Below are positions 32,594-40,207 of a stretch of 40,207 bases of DNA, piece by piece. The position numbers and the translations under genes are program-made. This DNA is from an uncultured Lachnospiraceae bacterium (GTDB lineage: Bacteria > Bacillota > Clostridia > Lachnospirales > Lachnospiraceae): contig CAJTRK010000031.1 in the NCBI GenBank assembly GCA_910578475.1, positions 1 to 40,207 of the forward strand, given 5' to 3'. Within the stretch, counting starts at the first letter, position 1; every line of letters begins with the position of its first letter. Below the pieces are notes generated by a model. The model was not told the DNA's origin and made no database searches. It saw nothing but the letters and a program-made list of their open reading frames with translations.

Positions 32594-32622
32594 ATTATCA
32601 CATATTATGTAACCCACGTCAA
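32594..32622 (-). promoter_or_regulatory. Promoter for the TetR-led transcript
   Basis: The minus strand has TTGACG (32622-32617), 17 bases, then GATAAT (32599-32594) preceded by TGT, an extended -10. It fires about 50 bases before the TetR start. Confidence 0.55.
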
Positions 32623-32693
32623 TAGCATAACATATATTTTTTTCGGAAATCATTTCATTTCCCTGTGATAAAGTACCATAGCCTGTATTTATG

Positions 32694-32730
32694 CAAAAAC
32701 CTCCGCATCATTCCTGATTCGGAGGCTCCC
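32694..32730 (-). terminator. Terminator after the chemoreceptor gene
   Basis: On the minus strand CCTCCG and CGGAGG (32725-32720 and 32705-32700) pair around 14 bases and are followed by TTTTTGC. Confidence 0.75.
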
Positions 32731-32750
32731 TTTTATCCATTCATCTCTTT

Positions 32751-34463
32751 TCAGCGATTGGCCGGCAACTTAAACTTGGCTATCAAAGCATCCAGAGATG
32801 CCGCCTGTGCGGACAACTCCTGACTGGTTGCAGAGGACTCCTGCGCAACGGCCGCGTTTGTCTGAACGACATCCGAAATCTGATTGACTCCGTCTTCCGC
32901 CTCTTTCATTGTCTCTGCCTGACTTGCAGAAACAACGCTGAGCTCTTTGGAAGCCGATGCAACCTTTCTGATTCCATCAACGACTACTTCGATGGAAGCT
33001 ACGGCGCGGTCCGCCACTTTATTTCCATTTTCAACCTCCTGCATGGCCCCCTCAATCAATGTTCTGGTATCAACTGCGGATTTACTGCTCTGTTCCGCCA
33101 GCTGTCTGATTTGGTCCGCTACAACGGCAAATCCGCGTCCCGCTTCGCCGGCTCTTGCCGCTTCAATCGAAGCATTCAAAGAAAGTAGATTTGTCTGGGA
33201 AGCAATGCTCTCAATTTCTGAAATAATATTCCCTATTTTCTTAGAGGCGTCACTGATACGTTCCATCGCCTCAACCATTGCCTTAATATCCGTACTGCTG
33301 TCATCCGCCATATCGGCGTATTCCTGTGACTGATTATATGCTCCTTCGGCGTTCTCAGCCGCTTTCTCAGCCGCCTCGGTAATCGTCATAATCGTTGCCT
33401 GGAGTTCTTCTACCGCACTGGCCTGTTCTGTTGCGCCTTCCGCAAGACTCTGTGAAGTTTCCGCAAGATTGCCGGCTCCTGCCGTAACCTGAATAGAGGA
33501 TTCTTCAATAAAGCGCATCGTCTCAACCATATTGTTTCTCAATTTACGGGAAGCCTCAAATAACTGTTGGAAATCCCCTATGTATCTGGAACTGTCTTTG
33601 GACCTTACGGTGAAATTCGAATCCGCCATTTCACCTAATGTATATTCCATATCGGAAATAATGAATTCAAGCGCCTGTGCCATTTCATTCGCAGCCTGAA
33701 TCATATCCGCCACTTCATCTTTCGTTTCAACTTCCGGGAAAGGACTGAACAAATCTCCCTTTGAAAATTCCCCAAGTCTGTCCCCCAGTTTTAACATGGG
33801 CTTTGCAATGCCATCCGCAATCTTCTTACCGAGCCTGGTTGAAAATATCATGGACAAAATAATAATCACTGCAATCGCGGCAACAAGTCCAAAACAGACA
33901 ATCGTCATAATGCCGGAAATCATATTTCCGCGCTCGACCTTTACTTCCATGATGTCGGTCAGCTCTGCATAAATATTTTCAAACAATGGCATCAATTCTG
34001 ACATCGCACGGTTTTGCGCCTCTGTGGCCACCGCTCTGTCCGTCGTCATGCCCAAAGTCAGAATTTCATTTTCCAATTTCCAGTAATTCACCAGTTCTGT
34101 GGAAATATCATTGTAATTTATTTTATTTTCTTCTGATACCATGTAGCTTTCCAATGCCGCAAAGCTCTTTTCAAATAATGCTACATTTTCATCATGTTCG
34201 TTTTTCATTTTTTCGATGGCGCTCATTTCATCATATCCGATAACGCCACGCAGCGCCGACCTCGTCTCCGAAAAATAGGTCAGTGTCTTGCCCACATCTC
34301 CCTGCGCAAAACCATAATCGGTAAGCGCTCCTGCATAGATATTTGCAACAATAATCAAAGTGATAAGCGCTACAACTGCCGCTGCCGCAGGAATTGCGGC
34401 TGCAGTTATAAATCCACGCACCAGTCGTTCCTTGATGCGGTACTTACTTAAATTGTTACTCAT
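32751..34463 (-). CDS. Methyl-accepting chemotaxis protein
   Basis: A transmembrane chemoreceptor of 570 residues. The start at 34463 (MSNNLSKYRI) follows AGGAGGGAG by a few bases; the frame is open for 228 bases upstream but that is promoter and leader. TM1 is at about 18-44 and TM2 at 181-207. They enclose a helical extracellular sensor of about 135 residues, probably a four-helix bundle. A HAMP domain (208-265) and a long coiled-coil signalling domain follow, with the conserved hairpin SIASQTNLLSLNASIEAARA and GRGFAVVADQIRQLAEQSS. Ligand specificity cannot be read. It is a single-gene unit with its own promoter and terminator. Confidence 0.94.
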   Translation of the reverse strand: MSNNLSKYRIKERLVRGFITAAAIPAAAAVVALITLIIVANIYAGALTDYGFAQGDVGKTLTYFSETRSALRGVIGYDEMSAIEKMKNEHDENVALFEKSFAALESYMVSEENKINYNDISTELVNYWKLENEILTLGMTTDRAVATEAQNRAMSELMPLFENIYAELTDIMEVKVERGNMISGIMTIVCFGLVAAIAVIIILSMIFSTRLGKKIADGIAKPMLKLGDRLGEFSKGDLFSPFPEVETKDEVADMIQAANEMAQALEFIISDMEYTLGEMADSNFTVRSKDSSRYIGDFQQLFEASRKLRNNMVETMRFIEESSIQVTAGAGNLAETSQSLAEGATEQASAVEELQATIMTITEAAEKAAENAEGAYNQSQEYADMADDSSTDIKAMVEAMERISDASKKIGNIISEIESIASQTNLLSLNASIEAARAGEAGRGFAVVADQIRQLAEQSSKSAVDTRTLIEGAMQEVENGNKVADRAVASIEVVVDGIRKVASASKELSVVSASQAETMKEAEDGVNQISDVVQTNAAVAQESSATSQELSAQAASLDALIAKFKLPANR

Positions 34464-34662
34464 GACTTCTCCCTCCTGCTTAATCCCATAAATCCTCGTT
34501 AATAGTGAAAATGTCAGACTAAAACCGAAAACTGTCTCAACATTACATATTCTATGGCCATAAAGTGGAGAAAGTAACTCATAAAATACTCTATATAAGA
34601 ATGATATGTTATATAAATGAAATGTCCGGCAATCTTCTGCCGCTTCTATCTGATTGTAGTAA
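34464..34662 (-). other. About 190-base leader of the chemoreceptor gene
   Basis: No gene is present between the predicted start of transcription near 34656 and the start codon. The region is AT-rich with a small hairpin (CGGCA/TGCCG near 34627-34642). I found no match to a c-di-GMP or other riboswitch consensus. Confidence 0.4.
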
Positions 34663-34691
34663 ATTATACTATATGAAACTATATTAGTCAA
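34663..34691 (-). promoter_or_regulatory. Strong promoter for the chemoreceptor gene
   Basis: TTGACT (34691-34686) and TATAAT (34668-34663) on the minus strand are exactly 17 bases apart. The spacer region contains ATATAGT twice with a 10-base period. This is a sigma-70 promoter, not the sigma-28 type often seen for motility genes. Confidence 0.7.
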
Positions 34692-34720
34692 TAGTTCGTC
34701 AATATTGTTTCATGATATAC

Positions 34721-34750
34721 AAAAGTGCCTCTGTCTTTCGACAGAGACAC
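34721..34750 (-). terminator. Terminator of the carboxyltransferase operon
   Basis: On the minus strand GTGTCTCTGTC (34750-34740) pairs with GACAGAGGCAC (34735-34725), with one G-T pair and a GAAA tetraloop, followed by TTTTG. Confidence 0.8.
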
Positions 34751-34761
34751 ATCAAAATTAC

Positions 34762-36189
34762 TCAGACAGGATACGCACCGTTTTTGGTATCCGCCTGTGT
34801 CATATCTACTTTTTCCTGCTGTGCCTGACGATATTTGAAGAAATCGGTCGCAACCTGCGGGAATAACGCATAAGATAATACGTCTTCATCCTGCTGTTTC
34901 CATTCTTTCATTTCTGCTTCCAGTTTATCCATTTCGTTCTCAAGCAAATCAGCCGGACGACAGGTAATTCTCTTTTCACCCGGAATGACTTTATCGATAA
35001 TCTCCTGATTCATCGGTTTAACGGTCTGGCCGTATTCACCGCGGAGAACTGCCTTTGTTTCCTTTGTCGCCATCTTATATCTTTCGCCCATCAGTACATT
35101 GAATACAGCCTGTGTACCGACAATCTGAGAAGAAGGCGTAACAAGCGGAGGCTCGCCCAGATCTTTTCTTACCTGCGGAATCTCTCTTAATACATCATAA
35201 TATTTATCTTCTGCATTCTGTTCTTTCAGCTGGCTTACCATATTGGAAAGCATACCGCCGGGTACCTGATACAGCAGCGTCTTGATATCAACGCCCATAA
35301 CCTTCGGATTCAACAGACCGCTTGCAAGACATTCGTCTCTGTAAGGTCTGAAATAATCTGCGATTTCCGCAAGAAGGCTCTGGTCATATCCTGTATCGTA
35401 AGGAGTTCCTTTGAATGTTTCTACCATAACTTCCGTTGCAGGCTGTGATGTGCCCATCGCAAAAGGTGAAATTGCGCAGTCGATAACATCAACGCCTGCT
35501 TCAACCGCTTTCAGATAAGTCATGCCCGCCACACCGGATGTATAATGTGTGTGAAGCTGAATCGGCAGTTTTGTCGCGGACTTCATTGCCGAAATCATTT
35601 CTGATGCTTTATAAGGAACGAGCAGGCCGGCCATATCCTTGATACAGATGGAATCAGCTCCCATCTCTTCAATCTTCTTCGCCATATTCATCCAGTATTC
35701 CATCGTATAAGCATCGCCCAGAGTATAGGAAAGCGCTACCTGCGCATGGCCTCTGCCTTCTCTTGCCTTTACTTTATTCGTCGCATTTACTGCTTCCTGT
35801 AAGTTGCGCAAATCGTTCAGACAGTCGAAAATACGAATGATATCAATACCGTTTGCGATAGATTTCTCTACAAAGCTGTCTACTACGTCATCCGCATAAG
35901 GTCTGTATCCGAGAATGTTCTGGCCTCTGAATAACATCTGTAATTTAGTATTTTTGAATCCGTCTCTTAACTTTCTGAGTCTGTCCCACGGGTCCTCTTT
36001 CAGGAAACGAAGGGATGCGTCAAAAGTCGCTCCACCCCAACATTCTACTGCGTGGTAACCAACTTTATCCATTTTCTCTACGATTGGAAGCATCATTTCG
36101 GTAGGCATTCTCGTCGCAATCAAAGACTGATGTGCGTCACGCAGAATGGTTTCCATGATTCCAACCGGTTTTTTAGCCTGTTCTGCCAT
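34762..36189 (-). CDS. oadA: OadA/5S-type carboxyltransferase subunit (oxaloacetate/pyruvate)
   Basis: The carboxyltransferase that exchanges CO2 between biotin and pyruvate/oxaloacetate, 475 residues. IMETILRDAHQSLIATRM (11-28) is the metal-binding start of the TIM barrel. SICIKDMAGLLVPY carries the carbamylated active-site Lys, and QLHTHYTSGVAG the metal-binding His pair. The C-terminal part is the conserved PYC_OADA region, and there is no biotinyl domain. The protein is therefore like the 5S subunit of transcarboxylase or an OadA split from its biotin carrier. It is the last gene of the operon, 49 bases after oadB. Confidence 0.92.
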   Translation of the reverse strand: MAEQAKKPVGIMETILRDAHQSLIATRMPTEMMLPIVEKMDKVGYHAVECWGGATFDASLRFLKEDPWDRLRKLRDGFKNTKLQMLFRGQNILGYRPYADDVVDSFVEKSIANGIDIIRIFDCLNDLRNLQEAVNATNKVKAREGRGHAQVALSYTLGDAYTMEYWMNMAKKIEEMGADSICIKDMAGLLVPYKASEMISAMKSATKLPIQLHTHYTSGVAGMTYLKAVEAGVDVIDCAISPFAMGTSQPATEVMVETFKGTPYDTGYDQSLLAEIADYFRPYRDECLASGLLNPKVMGVDIKTLLYQVPGGMLSNMVSQLKEQNAEDKYYDVLREIPQVRKDLGEPPLVTPSSQIVGTQAVFNVLMGERYKMATKETKAVLRGEYGQTVKPMNQEIIDKVIPGEKRITCRPADLLENEMDKLEAEMKEWKQQDEDVLSYALFPQVATDFFKYRQAQQEKVDMTQADTKNGAYPV

Positions 36190-36238
36190 TTCTATTTCCT
36201 CCTTCTATTATATCTCCAAATACTTCATCTATTAAAAT

Positions 36239-37387
36239 TTAGAAAACGCCAAATACTGCCATAAAGGTTCCGGCCGCTACCGCCGTACCAATAACACCTG
36301 CTACGTTAGGTCCCATAGCGTGCATCAGCAGGAAGTTTGTAGGGTCTTCTTCCGCACCAACCTTCTGAGAAACTCTGGCAGCCATCGGAACCGCGGATAC
36401 ACCGGCAGAACCAATCAGCGGGTTTACCGCACCCTTTGTCAATACGCACATCAGCTTGCCAAACAGTACGCCCGCCGCGGTACCGAATGCAAATGCAATC
36501 AGACCAAGCGCTACGATTTTCAAAGTATCCAGATTTAAGAATGCTTCTGCGCTCGTTGTGGCGCCTACGGATGTACCGAGAATAATAACTACAATATACA
36601 TCAACGCATTGGAAGCCGTATCCGTCAGCTGTCTTACAACGCCGGATTCTCTGAACAGGTTACCGAGCATCAGCATACCGATAAGCGGAGCCGTTGTCGG
36701 AAGAATCAGAGATACTACAATCGTAACAACGATAGGGAATAAGATTTTCTCTAATTTGGTAACAGGACGAAGCTGTGCCATTTTAATCTGTCTTTCTTTC
36801 TTCGTTGTCAGAAGCTTCATAATCGGCGGCTGAATAATCGGAACGAGAGACATATAGGAGTATGCCGCCACCGCAATCGGCCCGAGCAGCGTTGTCTGCT
36901 GCAATTTTCCTGCAAGGAAGATGGAAGTAGGACCGTCCGCACCGCCGATGATGGAAATCGCCGCCGCCGCTTTGTCATTAAAGCCGAAAGCAATCGCACC
37001 GAAGTATGCCGCGAAAATACCAAACTGTGCCGCCGCGCCGAGCAAAAAGCTCTTCGGATTGGCAATCAGGGGACCGAAGTCCGTCATTGCGCCGACACCC
37101 ATGAAAATCAGGGAAGGCAGAATTGCCCATTCATCCAGTTTGTAGAAATAATACAATAAGCCGCCGCCCATGCCGCCTTCGCCGTATTCAGCCATAATAT
37201 CCGGATAGATATTAACAAGCAGCATACCGAACGCTATCGGAACCAGAAGAAGCGGTTCGAATTCAAAGCGGATAGCCAGAAATAGAAACACCAGAGCTAC
37301 CAGAATCATCAGATAATTTCCCCATGTCAAATTGGCGAAAGCTGTCTGATGAAGCAGATTGTCCAGCGTATTTGCTATGTAAGCCAT
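36239..37387 (-). CDS. oadB: Na+-translocating decarboxylase beta subunit
   Basis: The membrane pump of biotin-dependent decarboxylases (OadB/MmdB/GcdB), 382 residues and about 10 helices. It decarboxylates carboxybiotin and exports Na+. IIGGADGPTSIFLAGKL holds the conserved Asp that binds Na+ and lies in the re-entrant part. GSAGVSAVPMAARVSQKVG and LMHAMGPNVAGVIGTAVAAG are further family signatures. The length of about 380 fits MmdB/GcdB rather than the longer OadB. It follows the biotin carrier gene by 33 bases. Confidence 0.95.
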   Translation of the reverse strand: MAYIANTLDNLLHQTAFANLTWGNYLMILVALVFLFLAIRFEFEPLLLVPIAFGMLLVNIYPDIMAEYGEGGMGGGLLYYFYKLDEWAILPSLIFMGVGAMTDFGPLIANPKSFLLGAAAQFGIFAAYFGAIAFGFNDKAAAAISIIGGADGPTSIFLAGKLQQTTLLGPIAVAAYSYMSLVPIIQPPIMKLLTTKKERQIKMAQLRPVTKLEKILFPIVVTIVVSLILPTTAPLIGMLMLGNLFRESGVVRQLTDTASNALMYIVVIILGTSVGATTSAEAFLNLDTLKIVALGLIAFAFGTAAGVLFGKLMCVLTKGAVNPLIGSAGVSAVPMAARVSQKVGAEEDPTNFLLMHAMGPNVAGVIGTAVAAGTFMAVFGVF

Positions 37388-37420
37388 GTTTTTACCTCCT
37401 GAAGTAATTTATCAAAGCAC

Positions 37421-37795
37421 CTAGTTCATAGTTGCGAGTAATGCACCTGCTTCTACCGGGTCACCAACAGATACATCAATACTTGCCACTGTGCCGTCCT
37501 GAGGAGCAACAACAGGAATCTCCATTTTCATAGCTTCAAGAATTACAACAGCGTCGCCCTTTTTCACGGCCTGTCCTACACTTGCTTCTACCTTAAACAC
37601 TTTACCTGCTGCACCCGCTTCAATCTTTACGCTGCCTGCCGCACCGCCTGCTGCGGGAGCTGCCGCTTTGGGAGCAGCCTTCGGTACTGCTCTGGGAGCT
37701 GCCGGAGCTGCTGCGGGAGCCGCGCCTCCTGCTGCGCCTTCTTCTACCACTACATCATATACGCTGCCATTTACGGTAATTGTATAACTTTTCAT
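37421..37795 (-). CDS. Biotin carboxyl carrier protein of the decarboxylase
   Basis: A 124-residue biotin carrier. The start at 37795 (MKSYTITVNGSVYDV) follows GGAAGG by nine bases; the frame opens 45 bases upstream without support. An N-terminal segment of about 20 residues is followed by a flexible Ala/Pro/Lys-rich linker (about 21-54). A biotinyl domain follows, with Lys90 in VILEAMKMEIPV as the biotin site. It would shuttle carboxyl groups between the two carboxyltransferases and the membrane pump. It corresponds to MmdC/GcdC or the 1.3S subunit of transcarboxylase. Confidence 0.95.
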   Translation of the reverse strand: MKSYTITVNGSVYDVVVEEGAAGGAAPAAAPAAPRAVPKAAPKAAAPAAGGAAGSVKIEAGAAGKVFKVEASVGQAVKKGDAVVILEAMKMEIPVVAPQDGTVASIDVSVGDPVEAGALLATMN

Positions 37796-37868
37796 TATTA
37801 TTAACCTTCCTTTCCTTTCTCTCAACCTGCAGTTTTTCATGTAAATACTGCCATCGGCTTTCCGCCGT

Positions 37869-38594
37869 TTATTTTTTATATGCTTTTCTGATGCTTCTTA
37901 CAACAAAACCGTCCGTAGAACCGGAACCTTCATAAGTTGCAATCGCCGCTGAAATAACCGCTGCCAGTTCCAGGTCATCGCTCAGTTCTTCCTTTTCAAT
38001 AATCTGAGCAATTACATCGTCTTTCTTTGTTTCAGGCGCCTTCTCCTGTGCTTTCTTCTTCGCCGCAAACTTCGGAATAAAGCCGAACAGAGAAATAATC
38101 ACGCTGATGAGAATCAGAACAACGAATACGGTTCCCATACCGAGCAGCGTATTTAAAGCAGCCTTCTCCATCTTTTCACCGAATGTATATTCTACATTGG
38201 TCGAAATACTCGTAAACTGAGCTATGTCGTTTTCTACCACGATTACCATTTCTACAACCGCATTGTGGTCAGAACCGTTTACGTTAATTCTGACAATATA
38301 ATCTTCACTGTCGTCGCTATATTCGATTACACCGCCATTTGTGCCCAGGTAACTACCTATATCTGTCATTGCGCTTTTAAAATTCAGCAGTCCGTTATGG
38401 ATGACCTCGTTTTCCGCATTTTCTTCTATCGCATCGGTATTGCAGATTTGATAGATTGCATCAACTCTCTGCGCATAGAACTGAATCATCTGCTGTTCTT
38501 CCGCGCTGAGCGGTGCGGCATCTTCCGCGGAACCGCATGCGGCCAGACCAATCATACAGGTAATCATACCTAATATTGCTAATAGTTTTTTCAT
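37869..38594 (-). CDS. OadG-like subunit with lipoprotein N-terminus
   Basis: A 241-residue protein. The start at 38594 (MKKLLAILGM) is preferred because AAAGG is about 12 bases upstream; Met 38606 is too close to the site. A lipoprotein signal ends in IGLAACG (Cys20). An extracytoplasmic domain of about 120 residues follows. After it comes an OadG-type membrane helix (LLGMGTVFVVLILISVIISL, about 153-172) and a basic cytoplasmic tail (PKFAAKKKAQEKA). OadG/MmdD subunits are usually single helices of about 80-120 residues that assemble the complex. The added lipidated outer domain is larger than usual. It lies between the acyl-CoA carboxyltransferase and the biotin carrier. Confidence 0.82.
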   Translation of the reverse strand: MKKLLAILGMITCMIGLAACGSAEDAAPLSAEEQQMIQFYAQRVDAIYQICNTDAIEENAENEVIHNGLLNFKSAMTDIGSYLGTNGGVIEYSDDSEDYIVRINVNGSDHNAVVEMVIVVENDIAQFTSISTNVEYTFGEKMEKAALNTLLGMGTVFVVLILISVIISLFGFIPKFAAKKKAQEKAPETKKDDVIAQIIEKEELSDDLELAAVISAAIATYEGSGSTDGFVVRSIRKAYKK

Positions 38595-38611
38595 ATTAAG
38601 TATCATCCTTT

Positions 38612-40039
38612 CTAAACTGTACCGTGTTTTTTCTCCGGACGGCCCTCGCTCTTTGCAGCCAGCATCTCAAAAGCGCCGATAATATATTTTCTTGTATCGG
38701 CAGGCTCAACAATCTGGTCCACATATCCTCTCTTCGCCGCACTTGTCACATTGTTCTGCAAAGCCGCATACTCTTTTGCGCAAGTCTCGATTGCTTCGGA
38801 ACCTTGTCCGTCACAGATAATCTTTGCCGCAAGATTCGCATCCATCATACCGATTTCAGCATCCGGCCATGCCATTGTGATATCCGCGCCGATTGCTTTG
38901 GAATTCATCGCAACATAAGCGCTTCCGTAAGCTTTACCGATTACAACGTTTACCTTCGGCACTGTGGCATTCGCAAACGCATATGTAAGTTTTGCAACAG
39001 CCTTTGCCATTTTCTTCTCGGCACATTTGGTAGCCGCAAAGCCCTTTACATTCGTAAGGGAAAGAACAGGAATATCAAAAGCGTCGCAGAAATTGATAAA
39101 TTCAGCCGCCTTCTCCGCACCTCTTACGGACAGAGCCGCATCAAATTCCCCGGAAACTTCGCCTTCTTCATTGTATACTTTCGTACGGTTCGCAACAGCG
39201 CCTACCGTCGCGCCGTTCAGTTTCATAAAGCCTGCGACCATATCTTTTGCATAATTCTGCTTTACTTCTACAAACAGATTGTTATCTGCAATCTGGGATA
39301 AAGCAAGAGATGTGTCTTCCGCACAGTTTACGATATCCGGACATCCTCTGTTCAGGTCATCCGTGCAGTCTTCCCACGCGCAGTCTTCGTTATTCGCCGG
39401 CAGCATGGAAACAAGCTGTCTGATTTGCGCAAGAACAGACGCCTCATCCGCTACAACATCTACGGTTCCCGCTTCTTCGCTCTGGAATGCAGCCGCGCTC
39501 GTATCACATTTGGCAACGGTATTGCCGTCAAGCGCATTCGGGGAATTTACAAACAGTTTCGCCTTGTCCGCTTCCATAAAAGTAAAATCCGTCAGCCCGG
39601 GAATTACGGCAAGTCCGCCGCCACAGTTTCCGAATACTGCCGTAATCTGCGGAATCACACCGGAAGCCATAGACTGTTTCAGATAAATCTCACCAAAACC
39701 GTTTAAAGCATCCGTTGCTTCCTGTAATCTCAGACCGGCGGAATCAAGCAGCCCGATTACAGGCGCACCCATCTTCATTGCCAGGTCATAGAGGTTTGCA
39801 ATTTTCTTTGCGTGCATCTCGCCGACTGTTCCGTTCAGAACGGAAGCATCCTGGCTGTACACATACACAAGATTGCCGTCAATTACTCCATAGCCGGTAA
39901 TCACACCGTCAGACGGAGTTTCTGTCTGTTTCAGGTTGAAGTCAGTTGCTCTTGCCGTAACAAGCGCACCAATCTCAACGAAACTGTTTTCATCGAGCAA
40001 AGCGTTGATTCTTTGACTCGCTTGAGAAGTAGTACTCAT
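38612..40039 (-). CDS. Acyl-CoA carboxyltransferase (MmdA/12S-like)
   Basis: A 475-residue carboxyltransferase of the crotonase fold, as in methylmalonyl-CoA decarboxylase alpha or transcarboxylase 12S. The N-terminal half has GYGVIDGNLVYVYSQDASV and LLDSAGLRLQEATDAL, with an oxyanion loop at VFGNCGGGLAVIPGL. The C-terminal half has VGAVANRTK, GAEKAAEFINFCDAF, VIGKAYGSAYVAMNSKAIGA and AWPDAEIGMM. It is somewhat shorter than typical MmdA (about 510). The substrate could be methylmalonyl-CoA, malonyl-CoA or glutaconyl-CoA; sequence by eye does not decide. ATGGAGGGC lies upstream of the ATG. It is the first gene of the operon. Confidence 0.92.
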   Translation of the reverse strand: MSTTSQASQRINALLDENSFVEIGALVTARATDFNLKQTETPSDGVITGYGVIDGNLVYVYSQDASVLNGTVGEMHAKKIANLYDLAMKMGAPVIGLLDSAGLRLQEATDALNGFGEIYLKQSMASGVIPQITAVFGNCGGGLAVIPGLTDFTFMEADKAKLFVNSPNALDGNTVAKCDTSAAAFQSEEAGTVDVVADEASVLAQIRQLVSMLPANNEDCAWEDCTDDLNRGCPDIVNCAEDTSLALSQIADNNLFVEVKQNYAKDMVAGFMKLNGATVGAVANRTKVYNEEGEVSGEFDAALSVRGAEKAAEFINFCDAFDIPVLSLTNVKGFAATKCAEKKMAKAVAKLTYAFANATVPKVNVVIGKAYGSAYVAMNSKAIGADITMAWPDAEIGMMDANLAAKIICDGQGSEAIETCAKEYAALQNNVTSAAKRGYVDQIVEPADTRKYIIGAFEMLAAKSEGRPEKKHGTV

Positions 40040-40131
40040 TTTTTTCAGCCCTCCATTTATCTTTTTAAAAATAATTAAAACGTTTTATCCCGCAGACACA
40101 AAAGAACCGCCTGCAAGGCGCGCAACAACGC

Positions 40132-40145
40132 ACACTACTTAGTGT
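40132..40145. promoter_or_regulatory. Palindrome at the carboxyltransferase promoter
   Basis: ACACTA-CT-TAGTGT is a perfect 14-base inverted repeat that begins eight bases downstream of the predicted -10, where a repressor would block transcription. Confidence 0.45.
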
Positions 40146-40152
40146 AGCATAA

Positions 40153-40182
40153 ATTGTATCAAACGACCAGATAAAAATTCAA
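40153..40182 (-). promoter_or_regulatory. Promoter for the carboxyltransferase operon
   Basis: The minus strand has TTGAAT (40182-40177), 18 bases, TACAAT (40158-40153), about 115 bases before the start of the acyl-CoA carboxyltransferase gene. The leader holds a small GC-rich hairpin and no open gene. Confidence 0.5.
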
Positions 40183-40207
40183 AAATATACAGGAATTTAA
40201 TCCAAAG

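Noticed and set aside
34464..34662. c-di-GMP or other known riboswitch in the chemoreceptor leader
   Set aside because: The conserved cores of the classes I could check by eye are absent.
1..40207. CRISPR array, tRNA or rRNA genes, insertion sequences, prophage genes, toxin-antitoxin or restriction systems
   Set aside because: No regularly spaced repeats, cloverleaf tRNA with CCA-type end, transposase, integrase or phage genes were seen; gene content is chromosomal housekeeping and metabolism.

Overview
The window looks like chromosomal DNA of an anaerobic Clostridia member, most likely a Lachnospiraceae-type gut bacterium. This is inferred from gene content: a full Rnf complex, a biotin-dependent Na+-pumping decarboxylase set, an ispH/S1-protein gene pair, a GHKL/LytTR two-component system next to a BceAB-like ABC transporter, an intracellular GH95 fucosidase, RpiR and TetR regulators, AGGAGG-type ribosome binding sites and moderate G+C. 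I see no phage, plasmid, IS element, tRNA, rRNA or CRISPR array. Most genes lie on the minus strand.

Layout. 1-1.5 kb: citrate synthase (+), ending at a bidirectional terminator. 1.5-5.4 kb: a minus-strand run of three uncharacterised membrane proteins, threonine synthase and a fourth small membrane protein, behind a strong promoter near 5.34 kb. 5.4-8.3 kb: two cell-wall hydrolases (SleB-like and membrane-anchored GH25 lysozyme) flanking a plus-strand AP2/degenerate-HNH/AP2 protein. 8.3-11.8 kb: an ApbE flavin transferase (+) facing a GH95 alpha-L-fucosidase (-). 11.9-17.2 kb: an ABC exporter/detoxification pair (-) divergent from a LytTR response regulator and GHKL sensor kinase (+), with repeated boxes between them. 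17.2-24.9 kb: a minus-strand run of rnfC-D-G-E-A-B, then a ferredoxin-type aldo/keto reductase and a MATE transporter; a strongly folded element separates rnfA from rnfB. 25.0-26.2 kb: a YprB-like nuclease (+). 26.2-32.6 kb: a minus-strand run of TetR, RpiR, HI0933-type flavoprotein, cmk, ispH, S1 protein and CheR. 32.7-34.7 kb: a methyl-accepting chemotaxis protein. 34.8-40.2 kb: an operon of acyl-CoA carboxyltransferase, OadG-like subunit, biotin carrier, OadB-type Na+ pump and OadA/5S-type carboxyltransferase.

How it fits together. Two ion-pumping energy systems dominate. Rnf couples ferredoxin oxidation to NAD+ reduction, and its RnfG and RnfD carry SGAT/TGAT flavinylation motifs that an ApbE enzyme like the one at 8.3 kb would modify. 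The carboxyltransferase operon encodes two different carboxyltransferases around one biotin carrier and one Na+ pump, so it could act as a decarboxylase, a transcarboxylase or both. Small inverted repeats lie at the predicted promoters of the fucosidase, rnf, TetR and carboxyltransferase units and are candidate operators.

No obviously new defence or mobile system is present. The points most worth checking are the folded element between rnfA and rnfB, the AP2/HNH/AP2 protein, the two-carboxyltransferase operon, the ispH/S1 overlap, the cysteine tail of RnfE and an orphan plus-strand terminator at about 6.05 kb. Functional statements rest on motif reading by eye; no searches were run.
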